A DNA stretch of 64,000 nt from Streptomyces sp. NBC_00523 (GCF_036346615.1 NZ_CP107836.1:5828001-5892000), one strand, 5' to 3'; counted from the stretch's first letter, positions 34,853-43,611 are shown. Numbers and translations: made by a program. Notes: a model not told the origin generated them from the letters alone.

Positions 34853-36358
34853 GTGAGCACGCAGCAGGACCTGCCCCCGAGCGGCAACGGGCTGTTCAGG
34901 ACCAAGACGGTCGAGCAGTCCATCCGCGACACCGAGGAGCCGGAGCACGCCCTCAAGAAGTCGCTCTCGGCCCTCGACCTCACGGTCTTCGGGGTCGGCG
35001 TCGTCATCGGCACCGGCATCTTCGTCCTCACCGGCAAGGTCGCCAAGGAGACGGCGGGCCCGGCCACCGCCCTCGCCTTCGTCGTCGCGGGCGTCGTCTG
35101 CGCGCTGGCCGCCCTGTGCTACGCGGAGTTCGCGTCCACCGTCCCGGTCGCGGGGTCCGCGTACACCTTCTCGTACGCCTCCCTCGGCGAGCTGGTCGCC
35201 TGGATCATCGGCTGGGACCTGGTGCTGGAGTTCGCGCTGGGCACGGCGGTGGTCGCGGTCGGCTGGTCCGGCTACGTCCGCTCGCTGCTGGACAACGCGG
35301 GCTGGCACCTGCCGGACGTGCTGTCCGGGCCGGACGTGGCGGACGGCTTCGGCTTCGACATCCTGGCCTTCGCCCTGGTGCTGATCCTGACCGTGATCCT
35401 GGTCCTGGGCATGAAGCTTTCCGCCCGGGTCACCACGGTGGTGGTCGCCATCAAGATCGCCGTCGTCCTGATCGTGATCATCGCGGGCCTGTTCTTCATC
35501 GACACCGGGAACTACTCCCCGTTCATCCCCGACGCCCAGCCCCAGCCCTCCGGGTCCGGGTTCGACGCCCCGCTGGTCCAGCTGATCTTCGGCTACGCCC
35601 CGACGAACTTCGGCGTCATGGGCATCTTCACCGCCGCCTCCATCGTCTTCTTCGCCTTCATCGGCTTCGACGTCGTCGCCACGGCCGCGGAGGAGACGAA
35701 GCTGCCGCAGCGCGACATGCCGCGCGGCATCCTGGCCTCGCTGTTCATCTGCACCGTGCTCTACGTCGCGGTGTCGATCGTCGTCACCGGCATGCAGCAC
35801 TACACCGAGCTGTCCGTCAGCGCCCCACTCGCCGACGCCTTCAAGGCCGTCGGACATCCCTTCTACGCCGGCGTCATCAGCTTCGGCGCCGCCGTCGGCC
35901 TCACCACGGTCTGCATGATCCTGTTGCTCGGCCAGACCCGGGTGTTCTTCGCGATGAGCCGGGACGGCCTGCTCCCGAGGTTCTTCTCCAAGACGCACCC
36001 GCGCTTCCGCACCCCGTACCGTCCGACCATCCTGCTCGGCGTGATCATCGCCGTCGTCGCCGGGGTGACCAGCATCAACGAGCTCGCCACGCTGGTGAAC
36101 ATCGGCACGCTCTTCGCCTTCGTGGTCGTCGCGCTCGGCGTCATCGTGCTGCGCCGCACCCGCCCGGACCTGCACCGCGCGTTCCGCACCCCGTGGGTGC
36201 CCGCCGTCCCGATCGTGTCGGTGGCCGCCTCGGTCTGGCTGATGCTCAACCTGCCCGCCGAGACGTGGCTGCGGTTCGTGGTCTGGATGGTGATCGGCGT
36301 GGTCATCTACTTCGCGTACGGCCGCTCGCACAGCCGGGTGAACCGCGACCGGGTCTGA
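34853..36358 (+). CDS. APC-family cationic amino-acid permease (CAT type)
   Basis: 501 residues with about 12-13 transmembrane segments. The first begins SALDLTVFGVGVVIGTGIFV at residue 39 with the unwound GxGxGIF helix that forms the substrate site in APC transporters. Further motifs are AALCYAEFASTVPVAGSAYTF, the cytoplasmic FIGFDVVATAAEETKLPQRD signature of the CAT subfamily, and GQTRVFFAMSRDGLLP. It probably imports or exchanges amino acids such as arginine or lysine across the membrane; the exact substrate is not readable. GTG at 34853 has GGAGG eight bases upstream. Single-gene unit, convergent with the PIN/NYN-like gene 25 bases beyond. Confidence 0.92.
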   Translation: MSTQQDLPPSGNGLFRTKTVEQSIRDTEEPEHALKKSLSALDLTVFGVGVVIGTGIFVLTGKVAKETAGPATALAFVVAGVVCALAALCYAEFASTVPVAGSAYTFSYASLGELVAWIIGWDLVLEFALGTAVVAVGWSGYVRSLLDNAGWHLPDVLSGPDVADGFGFDILAFALVLILTVILVLGMKLSARVTTVVVAIKIAVVLIVIIAGLFFIDTGNYSPFIPDAQPQPSGSGFDAPLVQLIFGYAPTNFGVMGIFTAASIVFFAFIGFDVVATAAEETKLPQRDMPRGILASLFICTVLYVAVSIVVTGMQHYTELSVSAPLADAFKAVGHPFYAGVISFGAAVGLTTVCMILLLGQTRVFFAMSRDGLLPRFFSKTHPRFRTPYRPTILLGVIIAVVAGVTSINELATLVNIGTLFAFVVVALGVIVLRRTRPDLHRAFRTPWVPAVPIVSVAASVWLMLNLPAETWLRFVVWMVIGVVIYFAYGRSHSRVNRDRV

Positions 36359-36383
36359 CCCGGCCTGATCCGGGGGAAGGGCC

Positions 36384-36779
36384 CTAAGCCTCCGGCCGCA
36401 CCGTGCGCGGCCCCGTGCACCGCGCCCCGTGCGCCTCGACCCGGCGGCGCAGCTCGCGGTCCGCGGTGACGACGACACAGGGGCGCGGCGCGGTCTCCGC
36501 CGCCGCGCCCGCCGCCAGTTCGGCGATCAGGTCGTCACCGCTGCCCGGGGCAGCCGCCACCCGTACCCCGGGCACCGGCGCGACGTCCCGGGCCCGCCCC
36601 TCGACCACCAGCACCAGGTCGACGGGGCCGGGCGTACCGGGCAGGCCGTCGGAGGCGTAGGGAACCAGCGAGTCGCGCAGCCGCTCGGCCGCACCCCGCC
36701 GGTCCCGCCACCAGCCGTCCGGGACGGACCCGACGACATTGGCCGCGTCGACGATCACCAGGGGCAGCGGATTCGGCAT
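36384..36779 (-). CDS. small PIN/NYN-like domain protein
   Basis: 131 residues. The pattern LVIVDAANVVGSVPDGWW near the start, an acidic pair in SGDDLIAELAAG, and VVVTADRELRRRVEAHG near the end look like a PIN/NYN nuclease-type fold, where these aspartates hold a divalent metal. Homologues in Streptomyces are often labelled NTP pyrophosphohydrolase without evidence that I know of. Cytoplasmic. ATG at 36779. Convergent with the permease gene and divergent from the first beta-propeller gene (177-bp gap). RNA cleavage is possible but unproven. Confidence 0.7.
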   Translation of the reverse strand: MPNPLPLVIVDAANVVGSVPDGWWRDRRGAAERLRDSLVPYASDGLPGTPGPVDLVLVVEGRARDVAPVPGVRVAAAPGSGDDLIAELAAGAAAETAPRPCVVVTADRELRRRVEAHGARCTGPRTVRPEA

Positions 36780-36955
36780 GGGGCCACCCTGTCATGCCCG
36801 GGGTGTGGCGAAGCCGCGCGCAAGCGGTGCGGACGCGGTGATTCCAAGGGTTCGAACGGTGATTCTATGATGGGTGCTCCCCGCCTTCCGGATGCCGGTC
36901 GTGACACAAAGCCGCAGATCGGGGGCGGACCATCACGGAAGGAAGACGCCACGAC

Positions 36956-38086
36956 ATGCGAGTCAGGTCGAGACGTGCCCAGGGGAGCGCCTCGGGCAAG
37001 GGCGACGATGCCCTGCGAGACGTCGAAAGCGCCCGTGGCACCGGCGAGACCCCGGTCGACGGACGCTGGCTCGTGCGTGGCAAGGACGGCAGGCTCACCG
37101 CCTACGCGCGCAACGAGGACGGGCTGCTGCGCTGGACCGAGGAATGCCCCGGCGGCCCCGGCTGGCAGGGCCCCGAATTCTTCCCGGTCCCGGACCTGAC
37201 CCACCTCGGCGTCGCCCAGGGCCCGGACGGCTACGTGCACTTCATCGGCCGCCGCACGGTGCACGGCGACGAGGAGCAGCCGCAGGTCGACCTCGTGCAC
37301 GCCATCCAGTACCAGACGGGCCGCCCGGTCACCGCGTGGCGGACCGTGGGCAATCCGTACAAGGACGGCGACGAGCGCGCCGCCCGCATCGGCCCGCCGG
37401 CCGCCGCCGTCGCCCCGACCGGCATGGTCCACGTCTTCGTCCGCAACGCCAACGGCGGCATGATGCTGCGCCGCGAGGCGAAGAGCGGCAAGTGGGAGGG
37501 GTGGAAGGACCTCAGGGGCACTCTGGGCAAGGAGACGATGGCCGTCGCGGTCGCCGATTCGGGCCGCATGGAGCTCCTGGTCCCCGGCACCAACAAGGCC
37601 ATGCGGTGGGCCCAGGCCGAGCCGGGCGGCGCCTTCCAGAAGGGCGACAACCTCAACGTCAAGATCGCCGGCGGCGCGGTGAGCGTGCTGGAGACCGCGC
37701 CCGACCGCAACACCTTCTACTGGACCGACGCCACCACCGGCACCCTGGTCGCCACCCGCCTGGACACCCCGCCCATCACGATCGGGGACACCCCGGCCGA
37801 GGGCCGGATCGCGGTGCTCCGCGCCGAACTGGACGACTACGACTGCACGGTGCTCGCCCACCGCACCCGCGACGGTCGCGTCCTGCTCGCGGCCTGCGGC
37901 ACGGAGAACGAGGCGGGCGGCCTGTGGTGGGCGGCGACCGGCGAACGCACCTCGGCGCCCCCGGCGTTGGCGCTCGACGGCGAGGGGCGCGTGGTGCTCG
38001 CGATGATCGGCGAACGCGGCGGGCTGTACGTGGCCCGGCAGAACGACGAACCGGGTCTCGCGCTGGGACCGGCCCAGCGGGTGTGA
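36956..38086 (+). CDS. PLL-type beta-propeller protein (first of three)
   Basis: 376 residues with no signal peptide or membrane segment. After a charged N-terminal 35 residues, repeats of about 45-50 residues show the PLL-lectin/sialidase-like pattern: WLVRGKDGRLTAYARNEDGLLRW, YVHFIGRRTV, VTAWRTVGNPYKD, WEGWKDLRG. Each blade has W..W..L followed by a G-rich turn. This predicts a seven-blade beta-propeller, a fold used for binding sugars. The sequence is clearly related to 39573-40679 and to the C-terminal part of 40676-42208 (shared HxGxxQG..YVHF.GRR and QYQTGRPVT.WR..GNP.KD). ATG at 36956 has GGAAGGAAG upstream. The role is unknown; proximity to wall-polymer genes suggests glycan binding, but the lack of an export signal is puzzling. 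Confidence 0.75.
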   Translation: MRVRSRRAQGSASGKGDDALRDVESARGTGETPVDGRWLVRGKDGRLTAYARNEDGLLRWTEECPGGPGWQGPEFFPVPDLTHLGVAQGPDGYVHFIGRRTVHGDEEQPQVDLVHAIQYQTGRPVTAWRTVGNPYKDGDERAARIGPPAAAVAPTGMVHVFVRNANGGMMLRREAKSGKWEGWKDLRGTLGKETMAVAVADSGRMELLVPGTNKAMRWAQAEPGGAFQKGDNLNVKIAGGAVSVLETAPDRNTFYWTDATTGTLVATRLDTPPITIGDTPAEGRIAVLRAELDDYDCTVLAHRTRDGRVLLAACGTENEAGGLWWAATGERTSAPPALALDGEGRVVLAMIGERGGLYVARQNDEPGLALGPAQRV

Positions 38087-38093
38087 ACCACTA

Positions 38094-38170
38094 GGGGGTG
38101 TCTCGCCGGTCAGGGTCGGTCAGGCCGTGCCAGACGCCGCGGACCCGGCCCTGACCGGCAAGACACCCCC
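38094..38170. terminator. long imperfect hairpin after first propeller gene
   Basis: 22-bp arms (38094-38115 and 38149-38170, starting GGGGGTGTCT) with one mismatch and a 33-base loop, beginning seven bases after the stop. The loop is unusually long for a terminator. Confidence 0.7.
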
Positions 38171-38173
38171 CAA

Positions 38174-38197
38174 GGCCCCGGGACCGCTCCCGGGGCC
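38174..38197. terminator. terminator hairpin for LCP gene
   Basis: Perfect 10-bp arms GGCCCCGGGA / TCCCGGGGCC with loop CCGC, 18 bases beyond the stop of the leftward LCP gene. Confidence 0.8.
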
Positions 38198-38214
38198 GTA
38201 TGCCGCGATGCTGC

Positions 38215-39318
38215 TCAGCCCTGGCCGAGGGCCGGGGACTTCTTGGCGGACTCGGGGATCGGGGTGTCCTCGCGGAGCGCCTTCCACAGCGCGTCCGCCC
38301 GCGACTTCACGGCCACGACGCGGTTGTGGTCGATCTTGTCGTACTCGACGGGGAGCATGATCGTCTCCATCGTGTCCGGGTCGACCCCGTTCATGGACCG
38401 GGCGAACTTCGCGAGCGAGGTGAGCGAGGCCAGCTCGTCGTCGGTGGTCAGGGCCGCCGTGGCCGAGTTGGCGATCTTGTAGGCGCTGGTCGGGCTGCCG
38501 AGCAGGTCCTGGCTCTTGACCTCCTTGAGCAGCGCCATCAGGAACTGCTGCTGGAGGCCGATGCGGCTCAGGTCGGTGCCGTCGCTGAGGCTGTACCGGG
38601 TACGGACGAACTTCAGGGACTCGGTGCCGTCGAACTTGTGCGGTCCGGCGTCGACGTTCAGCCCGGTCTTCTTGTCGTGGATGGGCTCCTTGACGTCGAT
38701 GTTCACCCCGCCGATGGCGTCCACGAGCCCCTTGAACCCGGCGAAGTTGATCTCCAGGTAGTGGTCGATCCGCACCCCGGACATCTTCTCGACCGTCTTG
38801 ACCACACACGCCGGACCGACCTGCGAGTACACCGAGTTGAACATCACACGGTCCTTGCCGGCCACCGTCGAACCGTCGCCCTTGGTGCACTCGGGCCGGG
38901 TCACCAGGGTGTCGCGCGGGATGGACACGGCGACGGCCTTGTCACGGCCCTCCGGGATGTGCACGACGAGCGCGGTGTCGGACCGGGCCCCGCTGACCCC
39001 GATCCCGCCGCCCAGCTCCTTGTTCTCCGAGCCGGCCCGCGAGTCGGACCCCAGGACCAGCAGGTTCTGCCCGCTGGTGGGCAGCTTCTCGGGACGGTCC
39101 TCACCGAGCGCCTTGTTGATGTCGACGCCCTTGATGTTGCCGTTGAGGTGGCTCCAGAACCACCACGCGGTGCCGCCCGCGGCGACGACGAGCACCAGGG
39201 CCGAGACCAGGATCACCCGCCGTATTCGCTGGCCCCGCGTCCGGACACGCTTGCGCCCACGGCGGCGGGGGGTCTCCGGGGAGCTCCCCTGGCCGGGGGT
39301 CGTGTCGTCTTGGCTCAT
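38215..39318 (-). CDS. LytR-CpsA-Psr (LCP) family wall-polymer ligase
   Basis: 367 residues. A basic N-terminal tail (PRRRGRKRVRTRGQRIRR) precedes one transmembrane anchor (VILVSALVLVVAAGGTAWWF, residues about 34-53), so the catalytic domain is outside. LCP motifs are NLLVLGSDSRAG, SDTALVVHIPEGRDKAVAVS-IPRD, the arginine-bearing GLVDAIGGVNIDV and LKFVRTRYS...DLSRIGLQQQFL. LCP proteins transfer anionic glycopolymers from a polyprenyl-phosphate carrier to peptidoglycan. ATG at 39318 was chosen: the 58 residues upstream in frame lack family features. It is divergent from the second propeller gene and close to phosphopolymer synthesis genes, making it the probable ligase for that polymer. A TATAGT box (39424-39419, minus strand) may be its -10. 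Confidence 0.92.
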   Translation of the reverse strand: MSQDDTTPGQGSSPETPRRRGRKRVRTRGQRIRRVILVSALVLVVAAGGTAWWFWSHLNGNIKGVDINKALGEDRPEKLPTSGQNLLVLGSDSRAGSENKELGGGIGVSGARSDTALVVHIPEGRDKAVAVSIPRDTLVTRPECTKGDGSTVAGKDRVMFNSVYSQVGPACVVKTVEKMSGVRIDHYLEINFAGFKGLVDAIGGVNIDVKEPIHDKKTGLNVDAGPHKFDGTESLKFVRTRYSLSDGTDLSRIGLQQQFLMALLKEVKSQDLLGSPTSAYKIANSATAALTTDDELASLTSLAKFARSMNGVDPDTMETIMLPVEYDKIDHNRVVAVKSRADALWKALREDTPIPESAKKSPALGQG

Positions 39319-39572
39319 CCTGAATGAGTCCTCACAGCTTGTGGCCTGGTCAGGGCGCAAATGATGGGCTGGGACTCGGGTGGGGGGTGGAGCCGGTCCT
39401 CGTTTTCCCGGGATGAGCACTATAAGCAGTCGATCAGGTGTACGTACGAAGGCTGTCGCGCAACTGTGACAGAACGGGCGCTCATCGCTCATTTGTTCCG
39501 GTCCTGTCTATGATGTCTCGGTTCCGGCCCCCGTCCTGGGGGCCCGCTGCCCTGAAAGGTTGAGGACGAGCC
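39319..39572. promoter_or_regulatory. divergent promoter region, LCP / second propeller gene
   Basis: 254 bp without a gene. AT-richer than its neighbours. On the minus strand TATAGT (39424-39419) lies 100 bases before the LCP start; on the plus strand TATGAT (39509-39514) lies 58 bases before the propeller start. No clear -35 hexamer was found for either, so they may be extended or alternative-sigma promoters. Confidence 0.45.
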
Positions 39573-40679
39573 ATGCGGGGTGCCTCGCTGTACGGAACGG
39601 AGCGGCGGGACGCGCCCTCCGCCCAGGGCGAGGGGGAGCCCGGCCGCACGGAGGGCGGTCCCTGGCTGCTCGCCGGACACGACGGCCGGCTCACCGTCTA
39701 TCTGCACACCGGGGACGCGCTGCTCCGCTGGACGCAGGAGGCGGTCGGTGCTTCGCGCTGGTCGGGGCCGGACGCCCATCCGGTGAAGGACCTCACCCAC
39801 CTCACGGTGACCCAGGGCCAGAATCGTTACGTCCACTTCGTCGGGCGCCGGGTGCGGTCGAAGGTCGACGGCAGGTCCGCCGTGGACATCGTGTGCGCCA
39901 CGCAGTACCAGACCGGACGGCCCGTCACCGAGTGGCGGTCGCTGGGCAACCCCTTCAAGGACCTCGACCGCTCCGAGCAGGTGGGCGTCCCCAGTGCGGC
40001 CGTGGCGAACGGCGGCGCGCTGTACGTCTGTGTTCCGACGGCGTGGGGCGGCGCGGCGCTGCGACGGGAGGACCGGAACGGGCAGTGGGAGGCGTGGAAG
40101 GAACTCGACATCGCCGGAGTCACCGACCGGCCGTCACTCGCGGCGACTGCCGGCGGACTGGTCGAGCTGCTCGCCCCCACCCGCGCGGCGGCCCTCCATC
40201 TGCGCCAGAGCGGCCAGGGCGAGGGTCTGACCCGGGGCTATGACGCCGGTGTCGTCCCGCTGCCCGGGAGCGCGACGGCTCTGGAGACCGCTCCGGGGCG
40301 CATGACGCACTACCTGACCGATGTCCGCGGCGGCGGAGTCGTCGCCTTCCGGCCCGGGAACTGGCCGATGCCGCTGGGCGGAACTCCGGGCGACGGCCGC
40401 ATCGCGGCCGTGCGGGGGACGGTGGACGGTTTCGACTGCACGGTGCTCGCGGTGCGGGGCCCGGACGGCTCGGTCCATCTGGGCGCCTGCTCCACCGAGG
40501 AGGAACGGGGCGGGATGTGGTGGACCGACACCGGTGCGACCGCCGCCGGTGACCCCTCGCTCGCGCTCGACGGATACGGACGGGTCGTCGTGGCCGTATC
40601 CGGGGCCGACGGACGCCCCGTCCTCGCGCGGCAGACGGACGGCCCCGGTCTGACCCTGGGTGACTGGAGCCGGATATGA
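39573..40679 (+). CDS. PLL-type beta-propeller protein (second of three)
   Basis: 368 residues, a paralogue of the protein at 36956-38086 along its whole length: WLLAGHDGRLTVYLHTGDAL, HLTVTQGQNRYVHFVGRR, QYQTGRPVTEWRSLGNPFKD, WEAWKELD, and near the C-terminus FDCTVLAVRGPDGSVHLGAC and ERGGMWWTDTGA. No signal peptide or membrane segment. The blade pattern predicts a sugar-binding-type beta-propeller. ATG at 39573 follows TGAGGACGAG. Its stop overlaps the ATG of the next gene (ATGA at 40676-40679), so the two are translated together. Function unknown. Confidence 0.75.
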   Translation: MRGASLYGTERRDAPSAQGEGEPGRTEGGPWLLAGHDGRLTVYLHTGDALLRWTQEAVGASRWSGPDAHPVKDLTHLTVTQGQNRYVHFVGRRVRSKVDGRSAVDIVCATQYQTGRPVTEWRSLGNPFKDLDRSEQVGVPSAAVANGGALYVCVPTAWGGAALRREDRNGQWEAWKELDIAGVTDRPSLAATAGGLVELLAPTRAAALHLRQSGQGEGLTRGYDAGVVPLPGSATALETAPGRMTHYLTDVRGGGVVAFRPGNWPMPLGGTPGDGRIAAVRGTVDGFDCTVLAVRGPDGSVHLGACSTEEERGGMWWTDTGATAAGDPSLALDGYGRVVVAVSGADGRPVLARQTDGPGLTLGDWSRI

Positions 40680-42208
40680 AAGCCCCTGCGGGGAACGGCC
40701 GTGTGGCCGTCGTAGCGGAGTGCGCGGCCGACGCCGCGCTGCTCGTCGCGGCCGAGGCGGCCGCCGGGCCGGAGATCGCGGTGATCTGTCTCCGGGACGA
40801 CGACGAGGAGGGGCGCGCCGCCCTGGACCGCGCGCTCGCCGACGCCTCCGCGCGCGGGTGCCAGGTCCTGGGGCGGCCCCGGATCCTCGACGAGCCCGGC
40901 GTCACCGGAATCGTGAAGGAGCTGCGGGCCCTCCAGCCCCTGCGCATCCGCAGCGCGGACCCCGATCCGACCCACCAGGGCTGGGACACGGACCGGAACT
41001 GCCCCGTGCACGACGAGCCGCCGGGGCGCGCTGCCGCGGCGCTGCTCGCGCTGGACGCCGCACGCGCCCTCCAGCGCGAATCGGCGACGCCCGTACTGGT
41101 CGACTGCCGCCGGACGGAGGCGGCCACTCCGCACCTGCCCGCCACCTCCTGCCCGCGCTACCCGGCCGTGACGGGGTGGCTGACCGAGGGGTTCGACGGC
41201 CGGGCGACCGCGTTCCTCCCTTCGGCGGCGGGCGTGCTGCGGTGGACGCGGTCGCGCCCGCACGGCGCGGACTGGGACGGGCCCGAGCTCCTTCCGGGGC
41301 CCAGGCTGATGCCCGGCCTCCGTGTCGTGCGCGACCTCTCGGGCTTCGCCCACCTCTTCGCGCTGCGCAGGACCGCGCGCACGGACGGCGGGGAGAACGT
41401 GGAGATCGTCCACGCCGCGCAGTACCGTTCGGGGCATCCGCTCACTCCGTGGCATTCCCTCGGGAGCCCGAACCCCGGGGACGCGTACAAGAGCCGGGAG
41501 ACCGGATTCCCGGCGGCCGGGTTCGACGCCGCGGGCGGTGTCGTCGTCTTCGCGCGGAACTTCGGGCACAGCGTGAGCTACCGCGAGCAGCGGCCCGAGA
41601 GTGCCTGGACGCCGTGGCGCCACCTCTCGGGCCTGCGCGTCGCGGACGAACTGGTCACCGTCACCACGCCCAAGGGGGACGTCCAGCTCTTCGCCCGGCT
41701 GCGGGACACCCCGGGCGTCGTCCGCTGGCACCGCCCCGGATACGACGCCGACTGGACCGAGGACCGCGCGGTGCCGTTCGCTCCTCGCCCGGGCTCCCTG
41801 GCGGCGGGCCCCGAACCGGGCACGGTGGTCTTCCGTGATCTGCGGACGAACGAGCCGTGCGTCTGGCAGTCGGGCGCGCACGCCCCGGTCCCCCTGGGGG
41901 CGGCCGAGGGCGAGGGGCCGGTCACCGGGGTGGCCGGGGTCCGTGTCGACGGCTGGGACTACTCGCTGCTCGTCCGCTCCGGGGCCGGCGGATCCTGCGA
42001 GATCGGCGCCTTCGCGGAGGGGCGGCCCGACGCGGGCGTCTGGTGGAACGGGCCGGCGGGGGAGGCGGCGCACGGGGTGCCCGCGGTGCTCCGGGACCGT
42101 ACCGGAAGGGTCACGGTGGCGACCCTGACGGAGGGGGCGAAGCTCGCGGTCTCTCACCGAGAGTCACACGCCGAGGGCTTCACTTTTGGATCTTGGTACT
42201 CAGCGTGA
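40676..42208 (+). CDS. degenerate PIG-L deacetylase domain fused to beta-propeller (third paralogue)
   Basis: 510 residues. Residues 8-155 look like a PIG-L/LmbE de-N-acetylase: RVAVVAECAADAALLVAAEA, EIAVICLRDDDEEGR, and PLRIRSADPDPTHQGWDTD, which matches the family's R-DPDP-H loop. The zinc ligands are missing: the HPDD of active enzymes reads ECAAD (15-19), and the later DHxDH reads HDEPPGR. The domain is therefore probably inactive and may only bind. From about residue 165 a propeller like the two upstream paralogues follows (LRWTRSRPHGADWDGPELL, VEIVHAAQYRSGHPLTPWHS, WTPWRHLSG, WWNGPAGE). No export signal. It starts in the stop codon of the second propeller gene. Streptomyces proteins with an intact PIG-L domain joined to such propellers exist, so this is a decayed member. 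Confidence 0.75.
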   Translation: MKAPAGNGRVAVVAECAADAALLVAAEAAAGPEIAVICLRDDDEEGRAALDRALADASARGCQVLGRPRILDEPGVTGIVKELRALQPLRIRSADPDPTHQGWDTDRNCPVHDEPPGRAAAALLALDAARALQRESATPVLVDCRRTEAATPHLPATSCPRYPAVTGWLTEGFDGRATAFLPSAAGVLRWTRSRPHGADWDGPELLPGPRLMPGLRVVRDLSGFAHLFALRRTARTDGGENVEIVHAAQYRSGHPLTPWHSLGSPNPGDAYKSRETGFPAAGFDAAGGVVVFARNFGHSVSYREQRPESAWTPWRHLSGLRVADELVTVTTPKGDVQLFARLRDTPGVVRWHRPGYDADWTEDRAVPFAPRPGSLAAGPEPGTVVFRDLRTNEPCVWQSGAHAPVPLGAAEGEGPVTGVAGVRVDGWDYSLLVRSGAGGSCEIGAFAEGRPDAGVWWNGPAGEAAHGVPAVLRDRTGRVTVATLTEGAKLAVSHRESHAEGFTFGSWYSA

Positions 42209-42396
42209 TATTGGCGATCGCCGGCGATCCCCCCGCTGATCGCTGACGATCAATTATGGTTGGGGCTGGATCAAGTTTTGATAAGGTCTGCAAGCCTTCT
42301 TGTGAGGGACCCGTGTGCATGTTGTGAACATGAAGGCACCTTCACGTTGAACGCGTCGGCGGGCCTGTTCGCTGTCGTTCTCGTGACTGAGGGGTT
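42209..42396. promoter_or_regulatory. promoter region of the wall-polymer operon with two overlapping palindromes
   Basis: CATGTT-GTG-AACATG at 42318-42332 and TGAAGG-CA-CCTTCA at 42331-42344 are perfect inverted repeats that share two bases, placed 53-79 bases before the CDP-alcohol phosphatidyltransferase start. AT-rich DNA with TTGATAAGGT (near 42277) lies upstream and may hold the promoter. No gene is seen in these 188 bases. Confidence 0.5.
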
Positions 42397-43611
42397 ATGG
42401 CCAAACTGTCCCTGCGCGCTGTCCAGAAACTGACATGCAAAAAGCGCGACGCTTGGTGGACGGTGGTCCTGGTCGACCCCGTCGCGACCCGGATGCTCAT
42501 CGTCATGGCCCGGTTCCGCTTCATCACGCCCAACCGCGTGACCTGGGCCGCGCTGTTCGTGGGGCTCGGTTCGGCTGCGATGTTCCTCAAGGGCGACACA
42601 CAGTCCCTCATCATCGGGGCCGCGCTCTACCACCTGAGCTTCATCTTCGACTGCATCGACGGCAAACTGGCGCGCCTCAAGGGCAACGGCACCGTGTTCG
42701 GCGGCTGGCTGGACTACGTCTTCGACCGCATCCGCGTGCTCTTCTGCGCCCTGGCCCTCATGGGCGGCCAGTACCTGCGCACCGACGACGAACGTTTTCT
42801 GCTGGCTGCGCTGCTCGTCGTCTTCCTCGACATGCTCCGTTACGTGGACGCCCTCCAGATCTACAAGATGCGCATGTCGATGCGCGCGAAGATCGAGAAG
42901 GTCACCCGCGAGAAGCAGGAGGCCGAACTCGCCGCGGCCGAGGCCGCGCAGGGGACCGCGGAGGAGCCGGCCGCCCCGAAGATCCAGTTCATGGAAGACC
43001 TGCTGCGCGAGAACCCGGAGGCGGAGGCCCAGACCCTCAAGGAGCAGGCCACCGCCGGGCACGTCGTGGACCTCCACGCACAGTTCCGCCACCGCTTCCC
43101 CTGGTACCAGCGGTTCCGCCAGGCCCTGCTCCGCAGCCGGATCAGGCCGCACCTCATCAGCGGCATCGAGTTCCAGATGTTCATCTTCATCGTCGGCCCG
43201 CTCATCGGCCGGATCCTGGAGGTCACCGTGGTCTCCGCGGTGCTCCTCGGCATCTTCGAGCTGGTCATCATGTACAAGTTCTGGCTCTCCACCCGTGACT
43301 TCACCGCCGTCATGGAAGAGCTGAGCGTCACCCCCACCCAGGCGGGCACCATCGCACCCCACCTGCACCGCGGCCGGCACCGCCGGGGCGAGCAGGACCC
43401 CCTCCTGGTCGACCAGCGGCTCATCGACCCGCAGCCCGACGAGGACCCGTTCTTCCAGCCGTACCCCGAGCCCTACACGTCGCAGGAGCCGGGCGGCTGG
43501 GAGGAGGGCCACACCCTCCGCCTCCAGGTGCCGGGCGGCTCACTCGGTGCGCGTCCCTCCTCCCTGCCGCAGCAGCGCCGCTACCCGGGTGAGCGAGAGA
43601 GCGTCCGATGA
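42397..43611 (+). CDS. CDP-alcohol phosphatidyltransferase-family membrane protein
   Basis: 404 residues. The signature DG(x2)AR(x8)G(x3)D(x3)D is complete in DGKLARLKGNGTVFGGWLDY (residues 89-108) and continues to VFD; these aspartates hold two metal ions and the CDP-linked donor. About six membrane segments lie at roughly 47-65, 70-88, 112-145, 260-285 and beyond. A charged loop (residues about 155-245, Glu/Ala-rich with coiled-coil character) and a 90-residue acidic/proline tail are extra to the normal about 200-residue enzyme. It moves a phosphoalcohol or phosphosugar from a CDP donor to a membrane acceptor. Its stop overlaps the start of the giant glycosyltransferase gene (ATGA), so it may prime or modify the same polymer. 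Confidence 0.88.
   Translation: MAKLSLRAVQKLTCKKRDAWWTVVLVDPVATRMLIVMARFRFITPNRVTWAALFVGLGSAAMFLKGDTQSLIIGAALYHLSFIFDCIDGKLARLKGNGTVFGGWLDYVFDRIRVLFCALALMGGQYLRTDDERFLLAALLVVFLDMLRYVDALQIYKMRMSMRAKIEKVTREKQEAELAAAEAAQGTAEEPAAPKIQFMEDLLRENPEAEAQTLKEQATAGHVVDLHAQFRHRFPWYQRFRQALLRSRIRPHLISGIEFQMFIFIVGPLIGRILEVTVVSAVLLGIFELVIMYKFWLSTRDFTAVMEELSVTPTQAGTIAPHLHRGRHRRGEQDPLLVDQRLIDPQPDEDPFFQPYPEPYTSQEPGGWEEGHTLRLQVPGGSLGARPSSLPQQRRYPGERESVR

Noticed and set aside
32672..36478. 1,268-aa open frame on the minus strand
   Set aside because: It spans dxs and the permease gene antisense, crosses a strong terminator hairpin, and shows no motif.
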